The notes under the pieces are model-generated. The model was not told the DNA's origin. It worked only from the letters and a program-made list of their open reading frames with translations, and made no database searches. A DNA stretch of 64,000 bases from JAHBNG01 sp039028975. GTDB lineage: Bacteria > Chloroflexota > Anaerolineae > Caldilineales > Caldilineaceae. Both the position numbers and the translations under genes were made by a program. The stretch lies in contig JBCCHB010000090.1 in assembly GCA_039028975.1 (NCBI GenBank), positions 1 to 64,000 of the forward strand. The letters are read 5' to 3'. The stretch's first letter is position 1. The number at the start of each line of letters is the position of its first letter. Shown here piece after piece: positions 1 through 8,844 of the stretch.

Positions 1-6
1 AGTCGA

Positions 7-64
7 CGGGTCATTATGTAGCTCCTATTAGTTTCGCACCTTCTAGGTTTCTACATAATGCCCG
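7..64. repeat. Inverted repeat at the 5' edge, overlapping the first start codon
   Basis: The 10-base arm cattatgtag (12-21) is exactly complementary to ctacataatg (51-60). The pairing extends with cggg (7-10) against cccg (61-64) if one T at 11 bulges out, giving about 14 paired bases and a 29-base loop. The ATG at 58 lies in the right arm, so any ribosome site here would be buried in a stem. It could be a terminator of an upstream gene, the end of a small fold-back element, or a break point. There is no T-run after the stem. Confidence 0.6.
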
Positions 65-1908
65 TTACATTACTCCTCTTGCAACCGGTTGAACCTTTTT
101 TATTCCACTGCCAGAGGCAGTGGTTTACTTTTCATAATGAAGCGGCCGAAGCAGCACTTTCGACCCTCATTCCCGGTGTTGGCTGCCTCATTGAGACAGG
201 GCGCTTGGTGCAGTGGCGTTACGGCTGCCGTACTGGTGCTAACCCAGCCGATACCTGTACCACTGGGCGAGCGTTCTTCAAAGTCATGCTGGGTATAGGT
301 ACCTGTGCCATGCCAGGTGCGGGCAGCCTACTGGGTCTCTTCGGTACGGTAGCCGAATGTATGGGCAATGCCGCGATTGCATTGGAGCGGTTGGATAGCT
401 GCCAGCAAGCAGGATGTGGATTGCAGGGCGCCACCTTTATGCCGCTGAATGTTGGCTTTGCACCGTTTAGCACCAATAGCGAACTATTTAATCAGCAGGT
501 TCAAGTATTGGATGCCTACGATGGCTTGGCTGGTGCGATGTTGGGCGACCCCAAGTGGAATGATGTAACCCAAGCGGAAAACGGCGTGCTTTTAGCCTTC
601 TATAGAGAGTTGTTTCGGTACATGGGAGATGAGAGCAATGAAGGGTTGCGAATCTCCGAGATGGAAAGAACGATTCTATTGGGCCAAGCGCGCCCCTCCA
701 CCCTTAGCGAAGCGGATGTCAATACGCTTCTCGATCGCATGAATGGGCTGAGTAATGGCACTCTGCCCACCGTCGATACGGATGCAATGAGCGCGGCAGC
801 GCTACGCTTAGAAGAATTAGGTCTTGAACTGCAAGCTGCCGGGTGGGAGACCATTCTTGATGGGGTGCTCAACGGTCCCAAGGCCGTAGCCGAAGCGGCC
901 GGTCTAACTATAACGCCAGCCCGCCTCTTTTACAAGCTGGAGAATCTATCCAGTGGTTCCATTATTCGTGGCCGTTTGAATAGCGGTGGCACGCTAGACA
1001 ACCTCATTGTACCGCCCAATACACTCCATGAAATATCCTATGTTCATCCTGAAACGCTGGCTACTGGTCATGTGCGAGTACTGGCTGGTACTCGAGGGGA
1101 TAGTACAGAAATCCCACCTGCATTGCTCCGTCCGTCGGCTCAGGCTGACCCGGACGGCGATCAGCTAGCGAATGACGCCGAGAGTACGCTAGGGACCGAT
1201 CCCAACCGAGCGGATACGGACGGCGATGGCATGAATGACGGGGCCGAGGTCCTGGCCGGGCGGGATCCGCTTGGCTTTGCGATTCGAGTCGGTGACGTCA
1301 TCTCAGCCTCCATTGACTCAGCAGATGAGATCAACCGCTACACCTTTACGGCTCGTGGGGATCAGACGATCTTCCTGGACACAGATGGCTTTGACGGTTT
1401 TACGGGCATCCGGCTTACCTTGCGGGACAGTCGCGAGAGAACAATCTATGACGACTGGATTCACTGGGAGCCGGGCATCCTCACGTTGGAGCGGGGAGGA
1501 ACCTATGAACTTGTGGTCGGGGATGGTGACGATGAACCACATCCTTATCAGATTCAGGTGTGGGATGTGCCACTGCCTGATGAATTTGACATTGCCATTG
1601 GTGATGTGATTTCGAGCAGTGTTCAGGGCGTTGGAGCCGGAAACATTGAATCCCCAGGCGTCAAAGATATCTACACTTTCACCGCAGTAGAAGGACAAAA
1701 GGTCCAGCTTGTCTCCTTACTACCTCCGGGGTTTAACTCCATCTTCTGGCGCATAGAAGATGCCAGCGGCACCCGACTGGACGAGGACAACATTCATGCC
1801 GATTCGGGCGTGCTGACCTTATCGGCTGGCACCTATCGTCTGATTGTCGGCAACGACCAACATGAGACGGTGGGACGATACGCATTTCAATTGAAGAATG
1901 CGGAGTAG
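58..1908 (+). CDS. Secreted-type multidomain protein, probably 5'-truncated (TSP3-like calcium repeats, two PPC-like domains)
   Basis: The reading frame encodes 616 residues. Residues about 30-120 form a Gly/Cys-containing hydrophobic stretch of unknown type. Residues about 365-405 hold two Asp-rich thrombospondin type 3-like calcium loops (DPDGDQLANDAE, DTDGDGMNDGAE). Two similar C-terminal modules of about 95 residues follow, each beginning with GDVISxS and ending with GTYxLxVG, which resemble PPC (bacterial pre-peptidase C-terminal) beta-sandwich domains. Such modules occur in extracellular proteins, yet no signal peptide is visible at the N terminus. The frame is open upstream only to a TAG at 19-21, and no ribosome site precedes the ATG, which lies in a hairpin arm. 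I infer the C-terminal part of a larger exoprotein or a 5'-truncated gene. Function unknown. Confidence 0.6.
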   Translation: MPVTLLLLQPVEPFLFHCQRQWFTFHNEAAEAALSTLIPGVGCLIETGRLVQWRYGCRTGANPADTCTTGRAFFKVMLGIGTCAMPGAGSLLGLFGTVAECMGNAAIALERLDSCQQAGCGLQGATFMPLNVGFAPFSTNSELFNQQVQVLDAYDGLAGAMLGDPKWNDVTQAENGVLLAFYRELFRYMGDESNEGLRISEMERTILLGQARPSTLSEADVNTLLDRMNGLSNGTLPTVDTDAMSAAALRLEELGLELQAAGWETILDGVLNGPKAVAEAAGLTITPARLFYKLENLSSGSIIRGRLNSGGTLDNLIVPPNTLHEISYVHPETLATGHVRVLAGTRGDSTEIPPALLRPSAQADPDGDQLANDAESTLGTDPNRADTDGDGMNDGAEVLAGRDPLGFAIRVGDVISASIDSADEINRYTFTARGDQTIFLDTDGFDGFTGIRLTLRDSRERTIYDDWIHWEPGILTLERGGTYELVVGDGDDEPHPYQIQVWDVPLPDEFDIAIGDVISSSVQGVGAGNIESPGVKDIYTFTAVEGQKVQLVSLLPPGFNSIFWRIEDASGTRLDEDNIHADSGVLTLSAGTYRLIVGNDQHETVGRYAFQLKNAE

Positions 1909-2062
1909 GGCCATTCAGTGAATATGTATGTAGAAAGCTGGGCACGTTTCAGACACACTCTAGGCACTTCTGGTCACGGGGGCCTGCTATAGTGGAGATG
2001 GAGCTGAATTACGTGCGAATCGACTGTTTGAACAACTATTATTCTGTAAGGAGTATACAAAA

Positions 2063-2848
2063 ATGAATGTAGAAGTCGCTGGTATGTCGCTCAATATGCA
2101 TCGACGCGGTCGTCAGATGGGTCCTTTAGCTGGCTGTATCATCTTCCCACTGATGAGTGGGGTGATGATCTTAATCGGGTTGTTGGCCCTTGGCTTTATT
2201 GCGCCCCAGGTTCGTTCAAATCACGCCGTGTTGACGGAAAGCTTTGTGGAATCCGTCGCTAAGTTAGAGTCTGTCGAGATAGGTGACGATGTGAGTTTTA
2301 CGGGTGTTTTGGTCGATAATCAATCTTTGGATGCCCAAGGTGGTGCCGTTGCTTACATTGAGGAAGTACTGACCAAGAGAGAGCGCCGTTACCGCAGCAA
2401 CGGAGAGTACAAAACCAAAACCGAATGGCGCTGGAGTGTCCAAGAGCGCAACTTTCCGCCCCTTTCTGTGGCCTTGGGCGGGGGACATACCCTAATCACG
2501 GCGGACGGAATCTTCTCCAATCTGCGGGGGAACTATCATGAGACGCTGGCCCCCATTGAGGGTGGCCTGTTCGGAACCCATCCTTATCATGGGCAGCGAC
2601 TGGAAGAAGGTTCAATCCGGGTACGCTCTCTAGTCAATGGGGACACCATTACTGTTGTGGGACGTAAGCTGTCGGGGGGAACGATTGCCATTCGCGAACT
2701 CTTTGTCGGTACCCAGGATGGGCTGGCCAGTGAATTGACTCGGGGGAATTGGGTGCTTCAGGGTGTAGGCTACTTGTTCACTTTAGTAGGCGCACTATTA
2801 CTTGTTTTTGGAGGGGGACGCGCTCTAAGACGTGTAATAGGGCGCTGA
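2063..2848 (+). CDS. Membrane protein with two terminal TM helices, possibly GIDE/BAM-like
   Basis: The product has 261 residues. A hydrophobic helix at about 20-50 (PLAGCIIFPLMSGVMILIGL) and another at about 233-255 flank a soluble middle. That middle (about 60-220) has a small beta-rich pattern: a GDDVSFTGVLVDN segment, a YIEEVLTKRERRYR segment, then a WRW and a late GDTITVVGRK strand. This layout recalls the GIDE/BAM-type domains of membrane-anchored ubiquitin-ligase relatives, but only weakly. AAGGAG lies about 11 bases before the ATG. The gene stands alone between the exoprotein and the glycosyltransferase. Function unknown; the resemblance is an inference from the pattern of strands only. 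Confidence 0.65.
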   Translation: MNVEVAGMSLNMHRRGRQMGPLAGCIIFPLMSGVMILIGLLALGFIAPQVRSNHAVLTESFVESVAKLESVEIGDDVSFTGVLVDNQSLDAQGGAVAYIEEVLTKRERRYRSNGEYKTKTEWRWSVQERNFPPLSVALGGGHTLITADGIFSNLRGNYHETLAPIEGGLFGTHPYHGQRLEEGSIRVRSLVNGDTITVVGRKLSGGTIAIRELFVGTQDGLASELTRGNWVLQGVGYLFTLVGALLLVFGGGRALRRVIGR

Positions 2849-2859
2849 GATGTACACGT

Positions 2860-2883
2860 GGGACAGGTTAGTGAGCCTGTCCC
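2860..2883 (+). terminator. Hairpin downstream of the membrane-protein gene
   Basis: The arms gggacagg (2860-2867) and cctgtccc (2876-2883) pair perfectly around an 8-base loop, 11 bases after the stop codon at 2846-2848. The downstream bases are aaaactt rather than a T-run, so this is a stem-loop of uncertain termination strength. Confidence 0.45.
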
Positions 2884-2927
2884 AAAACTTCACTTGCCAC
2901 ATCCCGCAGGCAATCTATTACCTATAG

Positions 2928-3023
2928 TTCGAAGGCCGTGCTAAACTGGGCATTACCTTTCGCGGCGCTCGTGAGACCCTAGCCCCCACTATCGACCGGT
3001 TACAAGCGAACGAGTATGTAGAG
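2928..3023 (+). pseudogene. In-frame remnant fused to the start of the glycosyltransferase frame
   Basis: The 96 bases before the glycosyltransferase ATG are open in the same frame back to a TAG at 2925-2927. They translate to a protein-like segment containing AKLGITFRGARETLAPTIDR followed by LQANEYVE. There is no ATG, GTG or TTG start in it. It may be the C-terminal scrap of a decayed gene that now forms the leader of the next gene. No family recognised. Confidence 0.3.
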
Positions 3024-4280
3024 ATGACAAAAAAAATTTTGATTGTATATGAAAATGCTGGCGCTGGTCATAAGCGGGTTGCTGAAATCCTGCAGACGAT
3101 CTTATGCGAACTAGATAATGTTCAAATCGTTTCCCAAGCCGCCAGCGATTTGTTCGATGACGATACTTCGACCCTTGTCAATCGATTATGGAACTATTTT
3201 CTACGTAAGAATTGGATCAGGATAGCGGATGCCCTAATAAACTTCTTTTTGCGGCTTTGGGTTGTCCCCGTTGTCGAAGTGCTAGAGACGACTGGCTACC
3301 TCAACAAGCTAGAGCAGATCAGGCCGGACATGCTGATCTGTACCTACGATGCATTTGGTAAAGTTCTGGGTACATATGCTCGAGAAAAAGGGGTTCCCTT
3401 TTATCTGGTATTGACGGAAATCTCGGTCTTTATTGACTTAGTCAATCCAGAGGCGACACATATCTGCTACTTCCCTGAGACAATCAACGCCATTCACAGC
3501 TTTGATTTTACGACAACCTACTTTACCAAACGACTGGATCGCCAAAGTTCACTCTCGGACAAAGTTCGGTATGTGTTAGGCATGTATCGGGATTATGCAT
3601 TGGGTAACGGTCGTCGGACTATCTTTCGCAACATTGACGTAAGACACCCCGAACAGAATGACGCAACGGCGATTGCGGTAGGCCCCTTGGTTGAAGCCAA
3701 GTACTACGTCACCCAAAACAGATCCGAGAACAGAACAAAATTGATGATTGCACAAGATCAGCCCTGTCTCTTGATAATCAGTGGCAGCATAGGGGGTGCG
3801 TTCATTGATGAAACGGTGCGCATTTTTCAAGCAGCGGTCCAGAACCCACTGACGATTTTGGCGGTCTGTGGTCATGATCACGAGACCTTGCGTCGCGTAG
3901 AGGCTCTGCAAAATGTCAATCCGTCGGTTAATGTTATCCCCTTGGGCTTTGTGGACAATCTAGAGGAACTTTATAGTGCGAGTGATGTCGTTGTGGCCCG
4001 CCCTTCTGCCGGCGTACTATTGGAAGCATTGCGTTGTCATTCGCCACTGATTACGGCGGCTCAGGCTACGGCAAATGACTTGGGAAGCATTGCGTACATT
4101 CAAAGACACCAGTTGGGTGAAGTCTATGAGCACCCGAGCGATGCTCCTCGCCTCTTCTACCAGATTATAGATAGGCATCAGCACTATGTGAATAATATCA
4201 GTGAGCGTATAAAATCATACCCGTCAGATTCGGCTACGTTAGCCAGTCATATCCGAGAGATCATCAGTAGTCCACTTTGA
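3024..4280 (+). CDS. Glycosyltransferase of the MGDG synthase / processive diacylglycerol glucosyltransferase type (GT28-like)
   Basis: The 418-residue protein begins with ILIVYENAGAGHKRVAEILQ, matching the N-terminal GxGHxxAA glycine loop of MGDG synthases and MurG-like GT-B enzymes. The C-terminal half has the expected donor-site features: a LLIISGSIGG strand-loop near residue 250, a GFVDNLEELYSASDVVVARPSAGVLLEAL stretch near 310-340 that corresponds to the sugar-nucleotide-binding motif of GT28 enzymes, and QATANDLGS after it. Family members transfer a hexose from a UDP- or GDP-sugar to a lipid at the inner membrane face. The acceptor here cannot be told. Length is normal for the family. 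The next gene follows after 44 bases on the same strand, so the two are probably co-transcribed. Confidence 0.75.
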   Translation: MTKKILIVYENAGAGHKRVAEILQTILCELDNVQIVSQAASDLFDDDTSTLVNRLWNYFLRKNWIRIADALINFFLRLWVVPVVEVLETTGYLNKLEQIRPDMLICTYDAFGKVLGTYAREKGVPFYLVLTEISVFIDLVNPEATHICYFPETINAIHSFDFTTTYFTKRLDRQSSLSDKVRYVLGMYRDYALGNGRRTIFRNIDVRHPEQNDATAIAVGPLVEAKYYVTQNRSENRTKLMIAQDQPCLLIISGSIGGAFIDETVRIFQAAVQNPLTILAVCGHDHETLRRVEALQNVNPSVNVIPLGFVDNLEELYSASDVVVARPSAGVLLEALRCHSPLITAAQATANDLGSIAYIQRHQLGEVYEHPSDAPRLFYQIIDRHQHYVNNISERIKSYPSDSATLASHIREIISSPL

Positions 4281-4324
4281 AATGGCAAGCACAACTAGCC
4301 AATACATCCAAAGGAGCTAAGTTT

Positions 4325-5107
4325 ATGTCCGCAAATCAACTGTCAAATCGCCCATTATTAATCTCTGTTGCCCAGTATGAAGACGAGTTAAAGTCCGACG
4401 AATGCACGGTCTTTGATGTTATAGAAACCGCCCATCGCTTGGGCGCTGACGGCGTAGAACTGCGTCGCGAGACATGGATTAACTGGCAGGGTGAGCTAGA
4501 GAAGGCCCGCGCGCGTGGCCAAGAGCTGGGCCTGCTGGTGACGTACGCTACCCACGTTACCCTGTTTAGCGAGGATGAAGCGGGGCAGGAGGTGCTGCGG
4601 GGCGATATCGATGCAGCCAGCACGCTTGGTTCACCTATCTTACGGGTCTTTCAAGGTCCAGCACCCGCCAGCGATGATGCTCCACAGTGGGATGCCGCCC
4701 GCAAGGTGATCAGCTATGCGGCGACCAAGGATGTGATCGTTGCCCTGGAAAACTATGTCGGAATGCCTGGCGGGACTTTGGCCGAAATTACCCGTGTACT
4801 CAGGTTGATTGATGCTCCAGCCTTAGGCACAAACATTGACATCGGCAACTACCACGCCCGAAATGAAGACATTGTCAACGCCATCCGTACCGTAGGTAGC
4901 CGTGCGGTCTCTGCCCACATCAAAGATAAAGCTGCAGATCCCAACGAGCCGCCCACCTACCTGGGCGCGGGCGTGCTGCCCTTGGCTGCGATTTTAGCGG
5001 AATTAGACAAACTGCCGCAGCCCATCATTTGCTGCTTCGAGTTTCGTGGTGGTGGCGATCCCGAGGGTCGTATCCAGAAGAGCTTGGCTTTTTTACGTAA
5101 TAGGTAG
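4325..5107 (+). CDS. Sugar phosphate isomerase/epimerase-like TIM barrel (AP endonuclease 2 superfamily)
   Basis: The start at 4325 is preferred over an upstream in-frame ATG at 4277 because aaaggagc lies at 4310-4317, eight bases upstream. The resulting protein has 260 residues, normal for the family. Typical features are the early ADGVELRRE strand, the ALENYVG strand with a metal-binding Glu, the NIDIGNYH strand-loop (Asp and His ligands), AHIKDKA, and a late CCFEFRGGGDPEGRIQKSL (terminal Glu ligand). Members isomerise or epimerise keto-sugars or hydrolyse related substrates using a divalent metal. The specific sugar is unknown. It follows the glycosyltransferase gene and may share its transcript. 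Confidence 0.75.
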   Translation: MSANQLSNRPLLISVAQYEDELKSDECTVFDVIETAHRLGADGVELRRETWINWQGELEKARARGQELGLLVTYATHVTLFSEDEAGQEVLRGDIDAASTLGSPILRVFQGPAPASDDAPQWDAARKVISYAATKDVIVALENYVGMPGGTLAEITRVLRLIDAPALGTNIDIGNYHARNEDIVNAIRTVGSRAVSAHIKDKAADPNEPPTYLGAGVLPLAAILAELDKLPQPIICCFEFRGGGDPEGRIQKSLAFLRNR

Positions 5108-5135
5108 TTGAGCGGGAAATATTCTCGCGACTGGA

Positions 5136-5280
5136 ATGGTTAAGGCCGTTGAGATCGTTACAGCTACGCCCGATGAGTCGTTGATAGACATTGCTACCTT
5201 ACTTCAGGGAGATCGATGTCTCTGCCGACACAACTATCTTTGAGAAAGTGGGGCGCGATATGCCATCTATATCATCGTAA
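5136..5280 (+). pseudogene. Possible CBS-domain-like remnant with a frameshift
   Basis: An ATG at 5136 opens a 35-codon frame (MVKAVEIVTATPDESLIDIA, then TLLQGD) ending with TGA at 5241-5243. A second frame continues the same pattern up to TAA at 5278-5280 with IDVSADTTIFEKVGRDMPSI. The run from EIVTATPDESLIDIATLL to DVSADTTIFEKVGRDM looks like the beginning of CBS-domain repeats, broken by a shift near 5210. The similarity is judged by eye and is weak. It lies just after the isomerase-like gene and before a palindromic terminator. Confidence 0.25.
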
Positions 5281-5314
5281 CGTTCGAATCTCGCCACCCA
5301 ATTTCCCCTAAAAC

Positions 5315-5351
5315 ACAAATCGAGCTTGCGCAGTGCGCAAGCTCGATTTGT
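5315..5351. terminator. Perfect 18-bp palindrome between convergent genes, likely bidirectional terminator
   Basis: acaaatcgagcttgcgca (5315-5332) is exactly complementary to 5334-5351 around a single central G. It lies between the plus-strand genes ending at 5107/5280 and the minus-strand gene ending at 5371, with short A- and T-rich flanks (cccctaaaa before, ctaattgtt after). This position and symmetry fit a terminator acting on both strands. Confidence 0.65.
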
Positions 5352-5370
5352 CTAATTGTTACGTTTAAAC

Positions 5371-6002
5371 TCATTCCCCGCTACAAGGTGTTGGCGTACC
5401 AGGTTGCCACTGAATCCAAAGGCTCGGTGCATTGTGGCCGCTACCTCGATTAAAGGAGCTGGCGGACCGCTTGCCGTAGCCAGAGATGATAAAGGTCATG
5501 GAGTCACCGCTGTCCCATCCGTTGCAGGTAAGAATCTCTTGAATAACCGGCCCAATATTTGGCGTTCCGTATGTCCTATCTTCCTGCCAGGCGACTACAT
5601 TATGCCAAGTGGTGCTGGCTGACGTTTTTCGACGACTAGAGATATTCTTCTGATTGAAGGGACGGGAGTTGCTGCTATCTTCACCGTGAATGACTAAAGT
5701 CGTGGCTTTAGAATCTGAGCTGTCGGCTGTGAAGTATAGAAATGCATGAGAAATCACAGCCCCCGCGGAATATCAACATTGCGAAACCGTACGCCCACAA
5801 GTTGTGGGTTGTTCTTGTTCTCTACCATCTCAATGTCATTGCTGGTAAGATTCACCTGACCATATTGTTCTTCGGCATCGTCATTACCATTTGTAACTTT
5901 CACCCATGTAACAGCGCTTGGCTGGGCGTAGACAATGTCACCCGGTAGAAGTAAGTACGTTAGGAGAAAGAGGGTCAGTACACCTATATTGCGTTTTGTC
6001 AT
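5371..6002 (-). pseudogene. Secreted beta-sandwich-type protein interrupted by a one-base frameshift
   Basis: Two abutting minus-strand frames make one protein of about 211 residues. The upstream part (6002-5754) has a signal peptide ending at IVYAQ and a segment DDAEEQYGQVNLTSNDIEMV...GVRFRNVDIPRG. It then reads L-stop. Adding one G to the five-C run at 5760-5764 (G on the coding strand) restores PRGAVISHAFLYFTADSSDS and continues to the C terminus at 5371 (GTPTPCSGE). The pattern (NPQLVGVRFRNV, then TTLVIHGEDSSNSRPF, then GYGKRSA) resembles a repeated domain of secreted Chloroflexota and myxobacterial proteins whose function I do not know. It is either a real pseudogene, a homopolymer-slippage switch, or a base-call error. 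Confidence 0.7.
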
Positions 6003-6156
6003 ATTTTTTCCTTTTGCTAACTATGGAACAAAGAGCAAATCGGGGGTACTTCCATCATCTCATACCCAATGCCGGATACGCATCCCCCAAATCGTCACTC
6101 TACCCGTCACTTTGGGCCGCTCACCCGTCAAAACTGATTTTACTCACTAAAATCGA

Positions 6157-6185
6157 TTGACCCTCCGTTTCAACCGTGCTAGACT
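6157..6185 (+). promoter_or_regulatory. Sigma-70-like promoter for the HTH-STAND gene
   Basis: TTGACC at 6157-6162 and TAGACT at 6180-6185 are separated by 17 bases. The predicted start near 6192 gives a leader of about 40 bases to the ATG at 6234. The rest of 6003-6233 shows no gene. Confidence 0.45.
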
Positions 6186-6233
6186 ACCCTCACCCAAAGA
6201 AAGTAACTATCCTATTCCTGTAAAGATGGTATC

Positions 6234-8822
6234 ATGCCCAGACCAGAACGTCTTCAAATTCTCGTAGATCTGCGTAAGCAAGTTCGTCCCCGCCTCTCCC
6301 AAAAAGCAGCTGCAGCCAAGCTTGGTCTTGATTCCAACCAAGGGCGCAAAACCGTTGGCGACTGGGAGCTTGGCAAATATGCGCCCAACGAAGGCAATCG
6401 TCGTCTCCCATTTATTCACTACTTGTGGGATGCCTTAGGGTTACGACGAGATCCGGTCGAATTTGAGGCGGTATGGCAAATCCTGGTCGAAGAGTGGGAA
6501 TGGGAACCCATAAGCGATAAGGAGTGGCGTTCGTTCACCAACATACCACGCCCAGGCCATGAAACCCAACAGATGAGCGGCGGTATTACCTTGCCAGTTC
6601 CTGAGCCCAAGATAGTTCCAGACGTTCGTAATTTTGTCGGACGTAAAGAGGAATTACGGGCATATACGCAACACCTTACAGAAACAGGGTATGCTGTAAT
6701 CACTGGACCTGCGGGTGTGGGCAAAACAGCATTGGCCGCTCGTTTGGCTACCCAAACCGCTACCAACGAACGCATTTTTTGGCATGTCTGTTATCTTGAC
6801 TATGACATGAATGCATTCATCTGGGAGCTGGCTGAATTCCTGGCTTGGCGAGGTGAGAATGAAATTTGGCATATGCTCCATGCTGCGCTCCAAAGCGGAG
6901 CCATGCCACCTGCCACGACCCTATTGGACTACCTCTTCCGGACCCTACGTGGACAAGAGATCCTTCTCTGCTTTGATGATTTCCACATCATCTATAACGA
7001 CGCCGGCCAGAAGGGTTTGCTCGATCGGTTGCGTGGAGCTGTCGAATCAGGAGAGATTAAGCTCATTGTCACGGCACAAATCCCCACCGATTTAGGAGAT
7101 GGCAATGTTGAACCGTTGATCGGACTAACTTATGAAGATACGTGTCGTTTGCTTAACACCCAAGGCGTACCGCTCACCGACCCCATTTCACATCAACTCT
7201 ATTCCACAACAGAGGGGAACGCCGAACTCCTGATTCTTGCCATTCAGTCGTTACAAAAGATCACGGATCAGGAGCGGCTCATTCAGCGTTTAGTCAAAAC
7301 AGAGCAAGTGAAACAGTTCCTCCTCGAAGAGGTAGACAAAACCCTGCACGATGAAGAGCGAATGGTCATGTACGGTGTCGCTGCGCTGTTAGGCTTTCCT
7401 GGTACGGCTGACGCTATCGAAGAGGTGCTGAATAGCGCCAGCGTTCGTTATACGCTGACCCATCTGGTCAATCGGTATCTGCTAGAAGAAGGGCTATTAG
7501 AGGATCTATCTGACGAAACCTACAGACAGCACGCTATCGTACAGGCATTCTATTATCAGCTACTGGGGAGAAATGAAAAGAAAGAGATGCACCTGCGGGC
7601 TGCGGAATACTACGAGCATGAGTCTGATGACATTTTCCAAGCTGCGCTCCATTATCAGCATGCAAGAGACGTAGAACGGGCGGCACAATTGGCGACAACA
7701 AACCTCTTCCATAGCCTGTATCGTGGTCGGGCCCGCCCTTTACGGCAGCTCTTAGAAAAATTTACAAAAAGGCAACTGTCTGCCGAATTGTGGGGGGCCA
7801 TATTGGTAAACCTTGGACACATCTATGAGTTTCTGGAGGAGTGGAAGCTAGCAGTTCAGAGTTATGAACAGGCATTCAACCATTTAAGTACATTACCTCA
7901 ATCTCCAGATGTGCGCCAGTTACAAGTTGATGCATGCCGTGGTGCGGCTATTGCCCTGCGTTCACGCACGCCAGAAGAGGCACTCCCTTGGCTTGACAAG
8001 GGACTAATGCTGACCGATGGACTTGCCCCCATGCTCGAAGCCGATCTGCTCATTCAGCAAGGATTGGTCCTGATTAAAATAGACAATGGCCCCAGGACAG
8101 AAGTACAGATTCAAAAAGGGCTATCCTTGCTCGATAATCTGCCCGTTACACCAAGGACAAGTCTCATCCAGCTGTTGGGTTTGCTCAACTTGGGTATCTA
8201 TCACTACTATCAAAACAACTTAGATCAAGTGCCAAAGCTATGGGAGCAGGCCCTGGAAATCGCCCGCCAAACCCAAGATCCCTTCAACCAGCTTTCACTA
8301 CAGCTTAATCTGGCTGCCCTCTACCAAACCCAAGAAGAGTGGTCCAAGGCCGAAGCCTGTTATGAGACAGCCCTAACCATGGCCGATAAGCTAGGGAAAT
8401 CGCTAGAATCGGCGCGTTTACAGAGCAACCTGGGCGTCATGCATCTAGATAGGGGCAATCAGGACGCAGCAGTCGATCACCTGAATCAGGGTCTTAAGCT
8501 AGCACGTCAAATTCAACAGGCTGAAATCATCGTTACGAGTCTGACTTACTTAGGCGATCTTCACTTGCGTTCTTGCAAGCCAGATCAAGCCTACATCTAT
8601 TTACAAGAAGCGACCGAGTTGGCCGAAGAGCGTATGTTGTCCTTTCAACTGCCGACTATTGTCACTTTATGGGCCGAGTATTATCTACAACAAGAGCAAC
8701 CGCAAGAGGCACTTCGCCATGCCGAAAAGGCGGTCTCGGACGCCCAGAGGTATGGTGTCAAAATGGCCGAAGACCCAGCCCAAGCCATGTTAAATCGCAT
8801 AAAAAGTCAACTGTCTATCTAA
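6234..8822 (+). CDS. HTH-STAND NTPase-TPR regulatory protein
   Basis: The protein has 862 residues. Residues 1-70 look like a DNA-binding helix-turn-helix (SQKAAAAKLGLDSNQGRKTVGDWELG). A linker leads to NFVGRKEELRAY (about 131-142), the usual entry to a STAND ATPase. Walker A is GPAGVGKT at 158-165 and Walker B is ILLCFDDF near 242-249. The C-terminal half (about 470-860) has tetratricopeptide-like helical pairs such as LLNLGIYHYYQNNLDQVPKLWEQALEIA and LQLNLAALYQTQEEWSKAEACYETALTMA. In this class (MalT/AfsR-like) ligand binding to the repeats opens the ATPase so that the protein oligomerises and changes transcription. No target is evident; the next gene starts 400 bases on. It could equally be a conflict-type STAND protein. 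Confidence 0.85.
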   Translation: MPRPERLQILVDLRKQVRPRLSQKAAAAKLGLDSNQGRKTVGDWELGKYAPNEGNRRLPFIHYLWDALGLRRDPVEFEAVWQILVEEWEWEPISDKEWRSFTNIPRPGHETQQMSGGITLPVPEPKIVPDVRNFVGRKEELRAYTQHLTETGYAVITGPAGVGKTALAARLATQTATNERIFWHVCYLDYDMNAFIWELAEFLAWRGENEIWHMLHAALQSGAMPPATTLLDYLFRTLRGQEILLCFDDFHIIYNDAGQKGLLDRLRGAVESGEIKLIVTAQIPTDLGDGNVEPLIGLTYEDTCRLLNTQGVPLTDPISHQLYSTTEGNAELLILAIQSLQKITDQERLIQRLVKTEQVKQFLLEEVDKTLHDEERMVMYGVAALLGFPGTADAIEEVLNSASVRYTLTHLVNRYLLEEGLLEDLSDETYRQHAIVQAFYYQLLGRNEKKEMHLRAAEYYEHESDDIFQAALHYQHARDVERAAQLATTNLFHSLYRGRARPLRQLLEKFTKRQLSAELWGAILVNLGHIYEFLEEWKLAVQSYEQAFNHLSTLPQSPDVRQLQVDACRGAAIALRSRTPEEALPWLDKGLMLTDGLAPMLEADLLIQQGLVLIKIDNGPRTEVQIQKGLSLLDNLPVTPRTSLIQLLGLLNLGIYHYYQNNLDQVPKLWEQALEIARQTQDPFNQLSLQLNLAALYQTQEEWSKAEACYETALTMADKLGKSLESARLQSNLGVMHLDRGNQDAAVDHLNQGLKLARQIQQAEIIVTSLTYLGDLHLRSCKPDQAYIYLQEATELAEERMLSFQLPTIVTLWAEYYLQQEQPQEALRHAEKAVSDAQRYGVKMAEDPAQAMLNRIKSQLSI

Positions 8823-8844
8823 CCAATCTTTAACCACGATTTTC

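Noticed and set aside
5278..5300. A complete tRNA gene
   Set aside because: Only a T-arm and acceptor-like end can be seen; no D-arm or anticodon arm precedes it.
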